Source of the DNA: Planctomycetota bacterium
GTDB taxonomy: Bacteria; Planctomycetota; Phycisphaerae; WQYP01
DNA length: 45,957 nt
Direction: 5' to 3'
Assembly: GCA_021819825.1 (NCBI GenBank)
Contig: JAKAEZ010000017.1
Span: 1 to 45,957, forward strand
In this document: positions 25,424 through 32,773 of the stretch, in pieces
Numbering within the stretch: the first letter of the stretch is position 1
Layout: each line of letters starts with the position of its first letter
Program-made: the position numbers and the translations under genes
Notes under the pieces: generated by a model
What the model was told of the DNA's origin: nothing
The model's input: only the letters and a program-made list of their open reading frames with translations
Database searches by the model: none

Positions 25424-27385
25424 ATGTCGCTTTTATCAGTTAAGAATGTCAGCAAGGCGTATGGATTGCGCCATGTGCTGGAAAACATCACCATGGATGT
25501 GCAGGTGGGAGATCGCATTGGACTCATCGGCCCCAACGGCGCCGGGAAATCGACTCTGGTTAAAATTATCGCGGGCGTTGAAGAACCGGACCACGGAACC
25601 GCAACGCTCGCCGGCGACGCGTCCATGAGTTATGCCGCGCAGCAACCACGGCTGGATTTAACGCAAACTGTTCGCCAGCAGGTGGAACTGGTTTTTGCGC
25701 ATGTTAGAGAAATTGAACATCAGTTGCAGTTGGCTGCCGAAGAGCTGGCACGGGATCCCGACGGGCCGGAGCATGATGCGGCCTTAAAGCATTACGATCA
25801 TTTGCAGCATCAATTCCAGCATCTGGAGGGCTGGGATATTCAGCGGCGCGTGCAGATGGTGCTGGAACAGCTTGGGTTTACGGATGGGGAAATGGACCAG
25901 CCCGTGGCCAATCTGTCCGGCGGCCAGAAATCCCGCATCCAACTGGCCCGCATGTTGCTGGAAGGGGCGGATTTACTGCTGCTGGATGAACCTACCAATC
26001 ACCTGGATATTCCCATGCTGACCTGGCTGGAAAGCACCCTTTCCGGCCTGGAAGATACGGCCATGATTATTGTCAGCCACGACCGCTATTTTCTGGATCG
26101 GGTGGTTAACAAAGTTATTGATTTACGGTCCGCGGGTATTGAAGAATATATCGGTAACTATTCCGCATACATGACCCAGCGGGCGGAGCGCTTGCTGACC
26201 CAGCAGCGGGCCTATGAACAACAGAAAAATTTTATCGCCAAGCAGGAGGAATACATCCGTCGCTTTTCGGCCGGGCAGCGCGCCATGCAGGCGCGCGGCC
26301 GCAAAACGCGACTGGAAAGATTTAAATCGGAATCGGCCATCGGCAAGCCCGGCGGCGATTCCGCCCGTATGATTCTTAATCTGCAACTTGAAAAGCCCAG
26401 TGGACAGCATGTGCTGAAACTCCGGGATTTATCCAAATCGTTTGGCCAAAAGGTGCTCTTTAAAAATATCACGCTGGAACTGACGCGCGGCGACCGGCTG
26501 GGCATTGTCGGGCCTAATGGTTCCGGTAAAAGCACCCTGCTGAATATTCTGGCCGGCAAGCAACCGCAGGATACCGGAGAAATTGTCTGGGGCCACGGCA
26601 CAACCGTCCAATATTTTCAACAGGAACATCAGGACTTAAATCCGGCCAATACCGTGATGGAAGAAATTCACAGCGTCAAACCCGTTACGCCGCCACAGGA
26701 TATTCGAGAACTCGCCGCCCTGTTTCTGTTTTCCGGGGATGATATATTCAAAAAAATCGGCACCCTGTCCGGTGGAGAAAAGGCCCGCGTGGCCATGGCT
26801 AAAATGCTCCTCAAACCCGCCAATGTCATTCTCATGGATGAACCCACGAACCACCTGGATATGAACACCTGTGAAGTGGTGGAAACGGCGCTGGACAGTT
26901 ATGACGGCACCTTGCTTGTGGTTTCCCATGATCGTTATTTCCTGGCCAACGTCTGCGACCGAATTCTGGCCATGGAACCCGATGAAACCGCACCGGGCGG
27001 GTGGCGGCTGGTGGATGGCACATTTGATGACTACGTGCTGGACCGGGAAAAGCGCGCCCGCAACAAAGCCGCTGCCGCAAAAGCGGCCGCCGCGGCCCCT
27101 GCAAAGGCGGTAAAGGCGGCTCCGCCGGCCAAGCCGCAGGGCGGAAAGCCGCCGGTGGCGGAAAAGCCAAAATTACCCTGGCATCTTGAAAAACTTTCCG
27201 CCGGGGAATTGGAAAAAATGATCCAGACCAAAGAGCAGGAGCTTGGAAAAATGGAATCGCAGTTTGCCGATCCCGTCATTGCGGCAGTGCCGGCCAAGCT
27301 AAAAAAACATCAACAGGACTACGAAAAGCTTCAGGCACAGATCGCCGAAGCCCTGGCCGCGTGGGAAACGAAAGCTTCACGGTAA
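25424..27385 (+). CDS. ABC-F family ATPase, Uup/YheS-like
   Basis: A 653-residue protein with two ATP-binding domains and no membrane segments; ABC-F proteins act on ribosomes. The start at 25424 (MSLLSVKNVSKAYG) is preferred over a TTG at 25394. Domain 1: GPNGAGKST, signature NLSGGQKSRIQLARM, Walker B LLLLDEPTNHLD. The linker (about 230-310) is the charged P-site tRNA interaction segment. Domain 2: GPNGSGKST, LSGGEKARVAMAKM, VILMDEPTNHLD. After about residue 545 comes an Ala/Lys/Pro-rich stretch and a coiled coil (KMIQTKEQELGKMESQF...), as in Uup-type C-terminal domains that also bind DNA. A housekeeping role in translation is more likely than antibiotic resistance. Confidence 0.92.
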   Translation: MSLLSVKNVSKAYGLRHVLENITMDVQVGDRIGLIGPNGAGKSTLVKIIAGVEEPDHGTATLAGDASMSYAAQQPRLDLTQTVRQQVELVFAHVREIEHQLQLAAEELARDPDGPEHDAALKHYDHLQHQFQHLEGWDIQRRVQMVLEQLGFTDGEMDQPVANLSGGQKSRIQLARMLLEGADLLLLDEPTNHLDIPMLTWLESTLSGLEDTAMIIVSHDRYFLDRVVNKVIDLRSAGIEEYIGNYSAYMTQRAERLLTQQRAYEQQKNFIAKQEEYIRRFSAGQRAMQARGRKTRLERFKSESAIGKPGGDSARMILNLQLEKPSGQHVLKLRDLSKSFGQKVLFKNITLELTRGDRLGIVGPNGSGKSTLLNILAGKQPQDTGEIVWGHGTTVQYFQQEHQDLNPANTVMEEIHSVKPVTPPQDIRELAALFLFSGDDIFKKIGTLSGGEKARVAMAKMLLKPANVILMDEPTNHLDMNTCEVVETALDSYDGTLLVVSHDRYFLANVCDRILAMEPDETAPGGWRLVDGTFDDYVLDREKRARNKAAAAKAAAAAPAKAVKAAPPAKPQGGKPPVAEKPKLPWHLEKLSAGELEKMIQTKEQELGKMESQFADPVIAAVPAKLKKHQQDYEKLQAQIAEALAAWETKASR

Positions 27386-27548
27386 GGATCAGTGAAAAAA
27401 CAATTCCGCCGGCGTCGTGCAGCCGCGCGGTGGAAACCCGCGGCCGGTTGGCTCGGGTTGCAAATGAAAACACGAAGTTAATGATGCACAGTTACTACGG
27501 GGCGGTTCAACCAAGGAGTTTTTGTTTTTGCGTGCAGTCCCTTGCCGC

Positions 27549-27576
27549 TTGCTAGAATTCGCCAGTATCGTAGAAT
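27549..27576 (+). promoter_or_regulatory. Possible promoter of the tRNA-Lys gene
   Basis: TTGCTA (27549-27554) and TAGAAT (27571-27576) are separated by 16 bases and lie about 43 bases upstream of the tRNA. This is a match to a sigma-70-type pattern only. Confidence 0.4.
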
Positions 27577-27618
27577 ACTGGGTCCCGCAGGAATGGCGGG
27601 AAGGACAAATTTCTTTCT

Positions 27619-27691
27619 GAGGCCGTAGCTCAGCTGGTAGAGCAACAGACTTTTAATCTGTGGGTCCTGGGTTCGATCCCCAGCGGCCTCA
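27619..27691 (+). tRNA. tRNA-Lys (anticodon TTT)
   Basis: A complete 73-base cloverleaf. The acceptor stem is GAGGCCG (27619-27625) with CGGCCTC (27684-27690), discriminator A at 27691 and no encoded CCA. The D arm is GCTC..GAGC; the anticodon stem ACAGA/TCTGT encloses loop CTTTTAA with anticodon TTT; the T arm has the GGTTCGATCCC pattern. A T tract follows immediately. It sits alone between the ABC-F gene and the repeat region. Confidence 0.97.
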
Positions 27692-28290
27692 TTTTTTTGG
27701 AGGGAGCAGAAGCGTCCTGATAATCAGGGCTTTGCGCACGCCCAGCTTGATGATTCCGGCTTTCTGCCGACAATCACAGGTCGTCCCAGGCCGCCGGCAC
27801 ATTCAATGTGCCGGCTAACATTGACGGGCGGAGCAACCCCAGCGCTGCGGCTGGCGAACAGATTCTATCAGCAAGGGCGATTGCTTTCTGGTAAACGATG
27901 AGCTTTTCAAAGGTGAAGGCCATAAGGTTATCTCACCATGAAAATAGGGCGTGGAGAGGCGAGCCGGTGACCGCAGGTGGAGCTTTACGCTTCGGCGGCA
28001 GCCACTCTAACGCTCCATCCTTATGTGCTCTCCTGCTCACCTGTCTAATTTCTCCTGCTCTGTCGGGCGGCAGCCCGACCGCCCGGGATCAGATGATCAG
28101 GTGACCGCAGGTGGCACTGCGTTGTCCCGGCGACAGCCTCTCTTCTGTCCCATCCGTATGTGCTCTCCTGCTCCCCTGTCTAAATTCTCCTGCTCTGTCG
28201 GGCGGCAGCCCGACCGCCCGACTTGCCTGCGCGGCGGGCAGAGGGTATGTTGCATTGTTGGAATTTTTCTGGCATCAGGAGATTTACCCC
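27692..28290. other. Repeat-rich gap after the tRNA
   Basis: About 600 bases downstream of the tRNA. It holds two tandem units at 27967 and 28101 and no convincing gene. The short frames across the repeats share their translated motifs because of the duplication, not because of coding. I saw no integrase and no second tRNA 3' end that would mark an integration site. Confidence 0.55.
27967..28220. repeat. Two tandem copies of a ~120-base repeat (period 134)
   Basis: Copy 1 spans 27967-28085 and copy 2 spans 28101-28220. Each opens with GTGACCGCAGGTGG, carries TATGTGCTCTCCTGCTC in the middle and ends with TGTCGGGCGGCAGCCCGACC. That end can fold as GTCGGGC/GCCCGAC with a GGCA loop. The middle third differs between copies, while both ends are nearly identical. 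Confidence 0.88.
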
Positions 28291-28647
28291 TTGAATGAAT
28301 CGCAAACATCAGCCGGCTTAAATGATTCTCAAAAAACGCTGTTGTACACCCCGGGCACACGGGTGGAGGTCACGCAGCAGATTGCCCAGAGATCGCACGT
28401 TTATCCCATCAGCGTGACCGGTACGGTGCTGCGACAGGAGCGACAGGAGAGCGGCAGTTGGTTTGCCCGCAACAAGGGAGACCACCTGTGGCTGGATCGG
28501 CTGATTATCCAGAAAGATGATGGCGAAAAAGTGGTTCTGAATTTGGATGAATATTCCGCCGTGAAAGTACTGCAAGGCTCGCAACCCACTTCCGGCAGCG
28601 CGCCACTTGTAACGCCGAACACGGATCGCAGCAGCTCGCTGACATAA
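28291..28647 (+). CDS. Small protein of unknown function
   Basis: I do not recognise the family. The proposed TTG start has AGGAG 9 bases upstream (28277-28281); the open frame extends further upstream only through the tandem repeat. The 118-residue product has no signal peptide or membrane segment. Its middle looks like a small beta-barrel: TRVEVTQQIAQRSHVYPISV, VTGTVLRQERQESGSWFARN, DHLWLDRLIIQKDDGEKVVL and LDEYSAVKVL, with a polar tail. Alternation of hydrophobic residues suggests an SH3-like or similar five-strand fold. It stands alone between repeat regions. Confidence 0.6.
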   Translation: MNESQTSAGLNDSQKTLLYTPGTRVEVTQQIAQRSHVYPISVTGTVLRQERQESGSWFARNKGDHLWLDRLIIQKDDGEKVVLNLDEYSAVKVLQGSQPTSGSAPLVTPNTDRSSSLT

Positions 28648-28891
28648 GTTTCAGTAAGTTCAGTATTGACAGCATACGCAGTAATGACCAGAAAGCTTGG
28701 TTGTAATGCGTTTCAATGAATCATGAGTAATAAATAGAAAGATGGAACCAGCCCGTCCCAGTCAGAGTTCACGGATCACTGCTGCTCTGAAAATTCGCCA
28801 GACCTTCGCAACAGCGAAACAATATGGCCTTTTTTCATCCTGCGCGGGTGAGGGTTGGCATCATGAGAGACTGACTCCTTTTATCCTAAAC

Positions 28892-28911
28892 AAAGGTACC
28901 TGACACCTTTT
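28892..28911. repeat. Solo copy of the 20-base arm of the 32728 hairpin
   Basis: AAAGGTACCTGACACCTTTT here is identical to the left arm of the hairpin at 32728-32770. No partner arm lies nearby. Confidence 0.9.
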
Positions 28912-28919
28912 CCGGTAAC

Positions 28920-28970
28920 GCAGGCATCTTGCCTGCACGTAAACACCGAACCGGCAGGCGGGACGCCTGC
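28920..28970. repeat. GCAGGC double-hairpin interspersed repeat, copy 2
   Basis: Same two palindromes as at 23441-23497, with a different 17-base spacer that includes CACCGAACC. That spacer plus the second palindrome recur inverted at 30577-30600. Confidence 0.85.
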
Positions 28971-28979
28971 GTTACTCAC

Positions 28980-29007
28980 TTCTAGCTTCTAGCTTCTAAC
29001 TTCTAAC
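28980..29007. repeat. Heptanucleotide array (TTCTAGC/TTCTAAC), four units
   Basis: Units TTCTAGC, TTCTAGC, TTCTAAC and TTCTAAC follow without gaps. A related array (TTCTAGG) lies downstream of proA at 30534. Confidence 0.9.
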
Positions 29008-29091
29008 TCCTCGTCAAAACTGCATCTCCTGAATAATCATGCTAAAATACAAATCGGTATTGGAATCCTTGCGGAATCCCCTGGAGTTATC

Positions 29092-30411
29092 ATGGAAAGT
29101 GCGACGGAACGGATTGTTGAAAATGGATCGGCGGCGAAACCCCTGGCTGATTCGGCGGAGGTTACCCAAGAAATCATTCGCATGGCCCGGAAGGCACGGC
29201 AAGCCGCTCGCCAACTGGCCGCCTTGACGGGTAACGTCCGCAATGCGGCACTTCTGCGCATTGCCGATGGCCTTGTCGCCAATAAAGCTGAATTGCTGGC
29301 GGCCAACGTGATTGATTTGCGGGAGGCGAAAAACAACAATCTGGCGTTGCCGATGATTTCCCGGCTGACTTTATCGGAGAAAAAAATCGAAGCCATGGCG
29401 GCCGGTGTGCGGGAAATCGCGGGGCAAACCGATCCGGTGGGCCAAACCATTGAAGCGTATGACCGCCCCAACGGCCTGCGCATTGAAAAGCGGCGCGTGC
29501 CCATTGGCGTTATTGCCATCATTTATGAAAGCCGGCCCAATGTCACCAGCGATGCGGCGGCTCTATGCCTGAAAAGCGGCAACGCCTGCATCCTGCGCGG
29601 CGGCAAGGAATCGGTCCATAGTAATCAGACGATCGCCAAAATCATTCGGGAATCTCTCCTGGCCGCGCAGGTGGATCCTGATGCCGTACAACTGATCGCC
29701 ACCACCGACCGAGCGGCCGTGGGCGCGCTGGTCACCGCGGAGGGACTGGTGGACCTGGCGATTCCGCGCGGCGGAGAATCACTGATTCGCGCGGTGGTGG
29801 AGCAGGCGACGATTCCGGTTATCAAGCATTATAAAGGCGTATGTCACATCTATATTGATAAATATGCAGATGCGGATATGGCGGTGGAGATCGCATTTAG
29901 CGCCAAGGTGGATGGCTGCGCCGTGTGCAACACCGCGGAATGTATTCTGGTGCATAAAGATATTTCCGCGCGCGTTCTACCGCGTCTGGCGGCCAAGTTT
30001 CGCGAAGCCAAAGTGGAAATGCGGGCTGATGCCCGCAGCCAGGGGCTTTTGCAAAACGCCAAATTGGCTGTGGAATCAGACTGGGAAGCCGAATATCTGG
30101 ATTTGATTGTGGCGATCAAGCAGGTGAATTCCATTGATGAAGCCATTGCCCATATCACCCAGTATGGATCACAACACACCGATGCCATTGTTACCGGCGA
30201 TATTGCCGCGGCCAATAAATTCATTCAGAACGTGGACTCCGCCAGCGTGATGGTCAACGCATCCACCCGCTGGGCGGACGGATTTGAATACGGCTTAGGC
30301 GCGGAAATCGGCATAAGCACGGATAAACTCCATGCCCGCGGCCCCATGGGCGCGGCGGATTTATGCACGTATAAGTTTATTGTGACAGGCAATGGGCAAG
30401 TGCGGAGGTAG
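29092..30411 (+). CDS. proA: Gamma-glutamyl phosphate reductase
   Basis: A 439-residue NADPH-dependent enzyme that reduces glutamyl-5-phosphate to glutamate-5-semialdehyde, the second step of proline synthesis. It belongs to the aldehyde dehydrogenase superfamily. The N-terminal nucleotide-binding half has RRVPIGVIAIIYESRPNVT and KSGNACILRGGKES. Catalytic C279 lies in VDGCAVCNTAECILVHK. The C-terminal DSASVMVNASTRWADG and YGLGAEIGIST segments are typical. GGAG lies 5 bases before the ATG. Compared with common ProA it has about 20 extra N-terminal residues. The partner kinase proB is not adjacent; the gene is flanked on both sides by repeats. Confidence 0.96.
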   Translation: MESATERIVENGSAAKPLADSAEVTQEIIRMARKARQAARQLAALTGNVRNAALLRIADGLVANKAELLAANVIDLREAKNNNLALPMISRLTLSEKKIEAMAAGVREIAGQTDPVGQTIEAYDRPNGLRIEKRRVPIGVIAIIYESRPNVTSDAAALCLKSGNACILRGGKESVHSNQTIAKIIRESLLAAQVDPDAVQLIATTDRAAVGALVTAEGLVDLAIPRGGESLIRAVVEQATIPVIKHYKGVCHIYIDKYADADMAVEIAFSAKVDGCAVCNTAECILVHKDISARVLPRLAAKFREAKVEMRADARSQGLLQNAKLAVESDWEAEYLDLIVAIKQVNSIDEAIAHITQYGSQHTDAIVTGDIAAANKFIQNVDSASVMVNASTRWADGFEYGLGAEIGISTDKLHARGPMGAADLCTYKFIVTGNGQVRR

Positions 30412-30423
30412 GTTACGGGGGGC

Positions 30424-30465
30424 GGGTTAAAGGGTACAGGTTACAGGGGACAGGGGACAGTTTTA
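30424..30465. repeat. Heptanucleotide array (AGGGTAC/AGGGGAC type), about six units
   Basis: Units of exactly seven bases: GGGTTAA, AGGGTAC, AGGTTAC, AGGGGAC, AGGGGAC, AGTTTTA. The middle four are clearly related and the outer two are decayed. Confidence 0.8.
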
Positions 30466-30533
30466 GCGGACCAGCCTGCTGGCCGTGGTCCGGCCGAGGC
30501 CGGCCCAACTGCAAGCGCAGCGCTTCCGAATCA

Positions 30534-30561
30534 TTCTAGGTTCTAGGTTCGAGGTTCTGAC
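30534..30561. repeat. Heptanucleotide array (TTCTAGG), four units
   Basis: Units TTCTAGG, TTCTAGG, TTCGAGG and TTCTGAC. It is related to the TTCTAGC array on the other side of proA at 28980 and is in the same orientation. Confidence 0.85.
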
Positions 30562-30576
30562 TCCTTTCCCTCGTTG

Positions 30577-30600
30577 GGCGTCGCGCCTGCCGGTTCGGTG
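30577..30600. repeat. Inverted partial GCAGGC repeat
   Basis: GCGCCTGCCGGTTCGGTG is the reverse complement of CACCGAACCGGCAGGCGGG around 28947-28965, with one change. It carries only one half of the double hairpin. Confidence 0.7.
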
Positions 30601-30655
30601 CTTGGTTGGTCGATGGCCAATGAAGAGTGACCAGTAAATCAGGACATCCAAATTG

Positions 30656-30683
30656 ATCCGTGGTCCGTGATCCGTGGTCATTG
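30656..30683. repeat. Heptanucleotide array (ATCCGTG/GTCCGTG), four units
   Basis: Units ATCCGTG, GTCCGTG, ATCCGTG and GTCATTG. This is the third sequence type of period 7 within 260 bases. Confidence 0.82.
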
Positions 30684-30954
30684 ATTAAGAGTTGCACATT
30701 CTGCCCTTTGGCGGTGGGTGATTCATGGGTTTTTCCGTCGGCAGAGCCGGCGGCTTTGTGGGGGGATGCTAGCGCGCCTGCCGGGATAACGTCCGGAAAG
30801 ATGGGTTTAAAAGGCGCTGCAACGTCCGTATATAACTGAAATATTTGCCTATTGCCTTGCCGCGCGGCTCATAACAGTCCAATTGTGGAACCTGACGATT
30901 TTTCCTTACCTGGGACTCATCGGTGATCCGATTCAAGAGAGGTTGTTACTCGCC

Positions 30955-30976
30955 GGCGACCATGCCTTTGGTCGCC
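30955..30976. other. Perfect hairpin upstream of the PEP-CTERM gene
   Basis: GGCGACCA (30955-30962) pairs with TGGTCGCC (30969-30976) around loop TGCCTT. It ends 40 bases before the start codon. It has no T tract, so it is more likely a leader structure or operator-like palindrome than a terminator. Confidence 0.55.
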
Positions 30977-31016
30977 AGAGTTAGCCGGGCCCTAGCGCCC
31001 CTTTTGGAGCCTGCCG

Positions 31017-32672
31017 ATGATCACGAAACCCGCCTTGACGGAATTACGTCCGAAAATACTTAGTGGTATAGATGACAATACGTCTATATCAAAAAATCAC
31101 GCTGCGCGGTGCGCCGGCGCGGCGGTGGCATTGGCGGCGGCGCTGGCCGCCGCCAATACTGTTCAGGCCGTTACCACATTTGACCAAATCGGCCTGACGC
31201 AACTGCAAAGCGTTGCGCCCAATATCAACGGAACAGGCGTGAACGTCGCACAGGTGGAGGCTTCGGTCAGCAGCACCACGCTTAACGCCTTTGAACCCAA
31301 CCCGGCCAATCTCAGTACCAATGCGCAATTTACCTTCATTGATTCATCCGGAAATTCATCCGGGTCGTACAACAGTGCGGACGCTTCCTGGCATGCGGGG
31401 TATGTCGCATCGCTGTTTTATGGCGGTGCCGGCGCAGGCGTGGCCCCGGATGTTTCACATGTTTATGTCTATGCGGAAAGTGATTACTACAATACCCTGT
31501 ATGCGGATACGGCTCCGATCAACAGTTCCCTCGGGGAAGCTCCATCGGTGGTGAATCAGAGCTTTGTTTATCCCGGGGTAACATCATCCACCAGCCAATA
31601 TCTTGATCAGATATGGGATAATTACGCGGCTCAAAATAACACGCTGTTTGTCACCGCCATTGGTGACGGCCAGACCACCAGCACCACAACGCCCAGTTAT
31701 GTCAATGCTCCCGCGGATATGTACAACGGCATTGCCGTGGGTGCCTTTACGGGAATTGGCGGCACGCCGTCCACCTGGGTTGGACCGACATGGGACGGTC
31801 GATCCGCACCCGATCTTATAGCGCCGGGAAGCTATACCAGTTACACCGCCCCGCTGGTTTCCGGATCGGCGGCGCTGCTGATTCAGGCCGGGGATCAACA
31901 GATCGGCGGTGCCGGTACCGCGGCGGCAGCCACGGATATTCGCACGGTCAAAGCGCTGCTGTTGAATGGAGCCACCAAGATACAAGGCTGGACCAACTCC
32001 TACACGGCCAACAGCGGAACCTACACCTACAACGCCACAACCGCCAACGCCATCACACCGCTGGATCCGCGTTACGGTGCGGGCATGGTCAATGTCTATA
32101 ATTCCTATGAAAATCTCGCCGGCGGTGAACACACTTATTCGGCAGCCACCAGCGCTTCGATCAGCAGTCTATCCAGCAATGTCACAGCCGCACCGGCGGC
32201 CAGCTTCGCGGGGCCAACCATCGCGGCGACAAGCGGGTGGAATCTGGCTTCCATTACCGCGTCTTCCAGCAAAAATGCGGTGGAAAATTATGACTTTAAT
32301 CTGCCGGGAACATCCATCAACAGTTGGGATTTGACCGCCACGCTGACATGGAATAAGGATTATCAGGCCGGCGGAATAAATCACCTGCTGCTGTTTTTGC
32401 TGAATTCATCCGGACAGCAGGTCGCCAGCAGCACCAGTATGTTGGATAATCTGCAACAGATCAACATTAATTCCGCCTTGGGCATGAGCACTCTGGCCCC
32501 GGGCCAGTATGATCTGGCGGTGGAAATGCTGGGCGGAAGTAATCTGATATCCAATTCAGAAACTTATGCGTTGGCCTGGAATTTTGTTGATCCAGTCACC
32601 GTGCCGGAACCGACCGCCATCGCTATTCTGCTGGCCGGTTCGATGTTTGCGATGCTGAAAAGGAAGAGCTGA
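31017..32672 (+). CDS. Subtilisin-like (S8) domain protein with PEP-CTERM anchor
   Basis: A 551-residue exported protein. An N-terminal hydrophobic segment (about residues 31-50) is the signal peptide. Residues 60-370 follow the subtilase order: NGTGVNVAQVEASV (position of the catalytic Asp), SWHAGYVASLFYGG (H126), APDVSHVYVYAE, TLFVTAIGDGQ, DLIAPGSYTSYTAPLVSGSA (S275, the TSxxxP motif). The Asp position appears to be E81, and the oxyanion Asn of the usual AAGND appears to be G216, so activity may be lost or altered. The C-terminus is a PEP-CTERM sorting signal: VPEPTAIAILLAGS, a hydrophobic helix and basic KRKS. Such proteins are processed by an exosortase, which is not in the window. GGAG lies 7 bases before the ATG. 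Confidence 0.85.
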   Translation: MITKPALTELRPKILSGIDDNTSISKNHAARCAGAAVALAAALAAANTVQAVTTFDQIGLTQLQSVAPNINGTGVNVAQVEASVSSTTLNAFEPNPANLSTNAQFTFIDSSGNSSGSYNSADASWHAGYVASLFYGGAGAGVAPDVSHVYVYAESDYYNTLYADTAPINSSLGEAPSVVNQSFVYPGVTSSTSQYLDQIWDNYAAQNNTLFVTAIGDGQTTSTTTPSYVNAPADMYNGIAVGAFTGIGGTPSTWVGPTWDGRSAPDLIAPGSYTSYTAPLVSGSAALLIQAGDQQIGGAGTAAAATDIRTVKALLLNGATKIQGWTNSYTANSGTYTYNATTANAITPLDPRYGAGMVNVYNSYENLAGGEHTYSAATSASISSLSSNVTAAPAASFAGPTIAATSGWNLASITASSSKNAVENYDFNLPGTSINSWDLTATLTWNKDYQAGGINHLLLFLLNSSGQQVASSTSMLDNLQQININSALGMSTLAPGQYDLAVEMLGGSNLISNSETYALAWNFVDPVTVPEPTAIAILLAGSMFAMLKRKS

Positions 32673-32727
32673 TCGCCCGGCGCCCGACACCGGCCGACAG
32701 TTACCAATGACGCACTATTTCCAAATT

Positions 32728-32770
32728 AAAGGTACCTGACACCTTTTCAGAAAAGGTGTCAGGTACCTTT
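32728..32770. terminator. 20-bp perfect hairpin, bidirectional terminator candidate and repeat
   Basis: The arm AAAGGTACCTGACACCTTTT (32728-32747) pairs perfectly with 32751-32770 around the three-base loop CAG. It lies between the convergent PEP-CTERM gene (+) and the glycosyltransferase-methyltransferase gene (-). GTTTTATTTTT follows on the plus strand, so it can terminate that side; the minus-strand flank is only AT-rich. A solo copy of one arm at 28892 shows it is also a dispersed repeat. Confidence 0.85.
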
Positions 32771-32773
32771 GTT

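Larger units (their letters stand above)
28648..29091. other. Repeat-rich gap upstream of proA
   Basis: About 440 bases. It contains a solo copy of the 20-base AAAGGTACCTGACACCTTTT half-hairpin (28892-28911), the second GCAGGC double hairpin (28920-28970) and a heptanucleotide array (28980-29007). TAAAAT at 29043-29048 is a possible -10 box for proA. No gene is supported. Confidence 0.6.
30412..31016. other. Repeat-rich gap downstream of proA
   Basis: About 600 bases with three different heptanucleotide arrays (30424-30465, 30534-30561, 30656-30683), an inverted partial GCAGGC element (30577-30600), a second copy of AGCCGGCGGCTTTGTG (30745-30760) and a perfect 8-bp hairpin just before the next gene. 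No coding sequence is supported. Confidence 0.65.

Noticed and set aside
27967-28220. Possible CRISPR array
   Set aside because: Only two units, a period of 134 bases, repeat parts of more than 50 bases and no cas genes.
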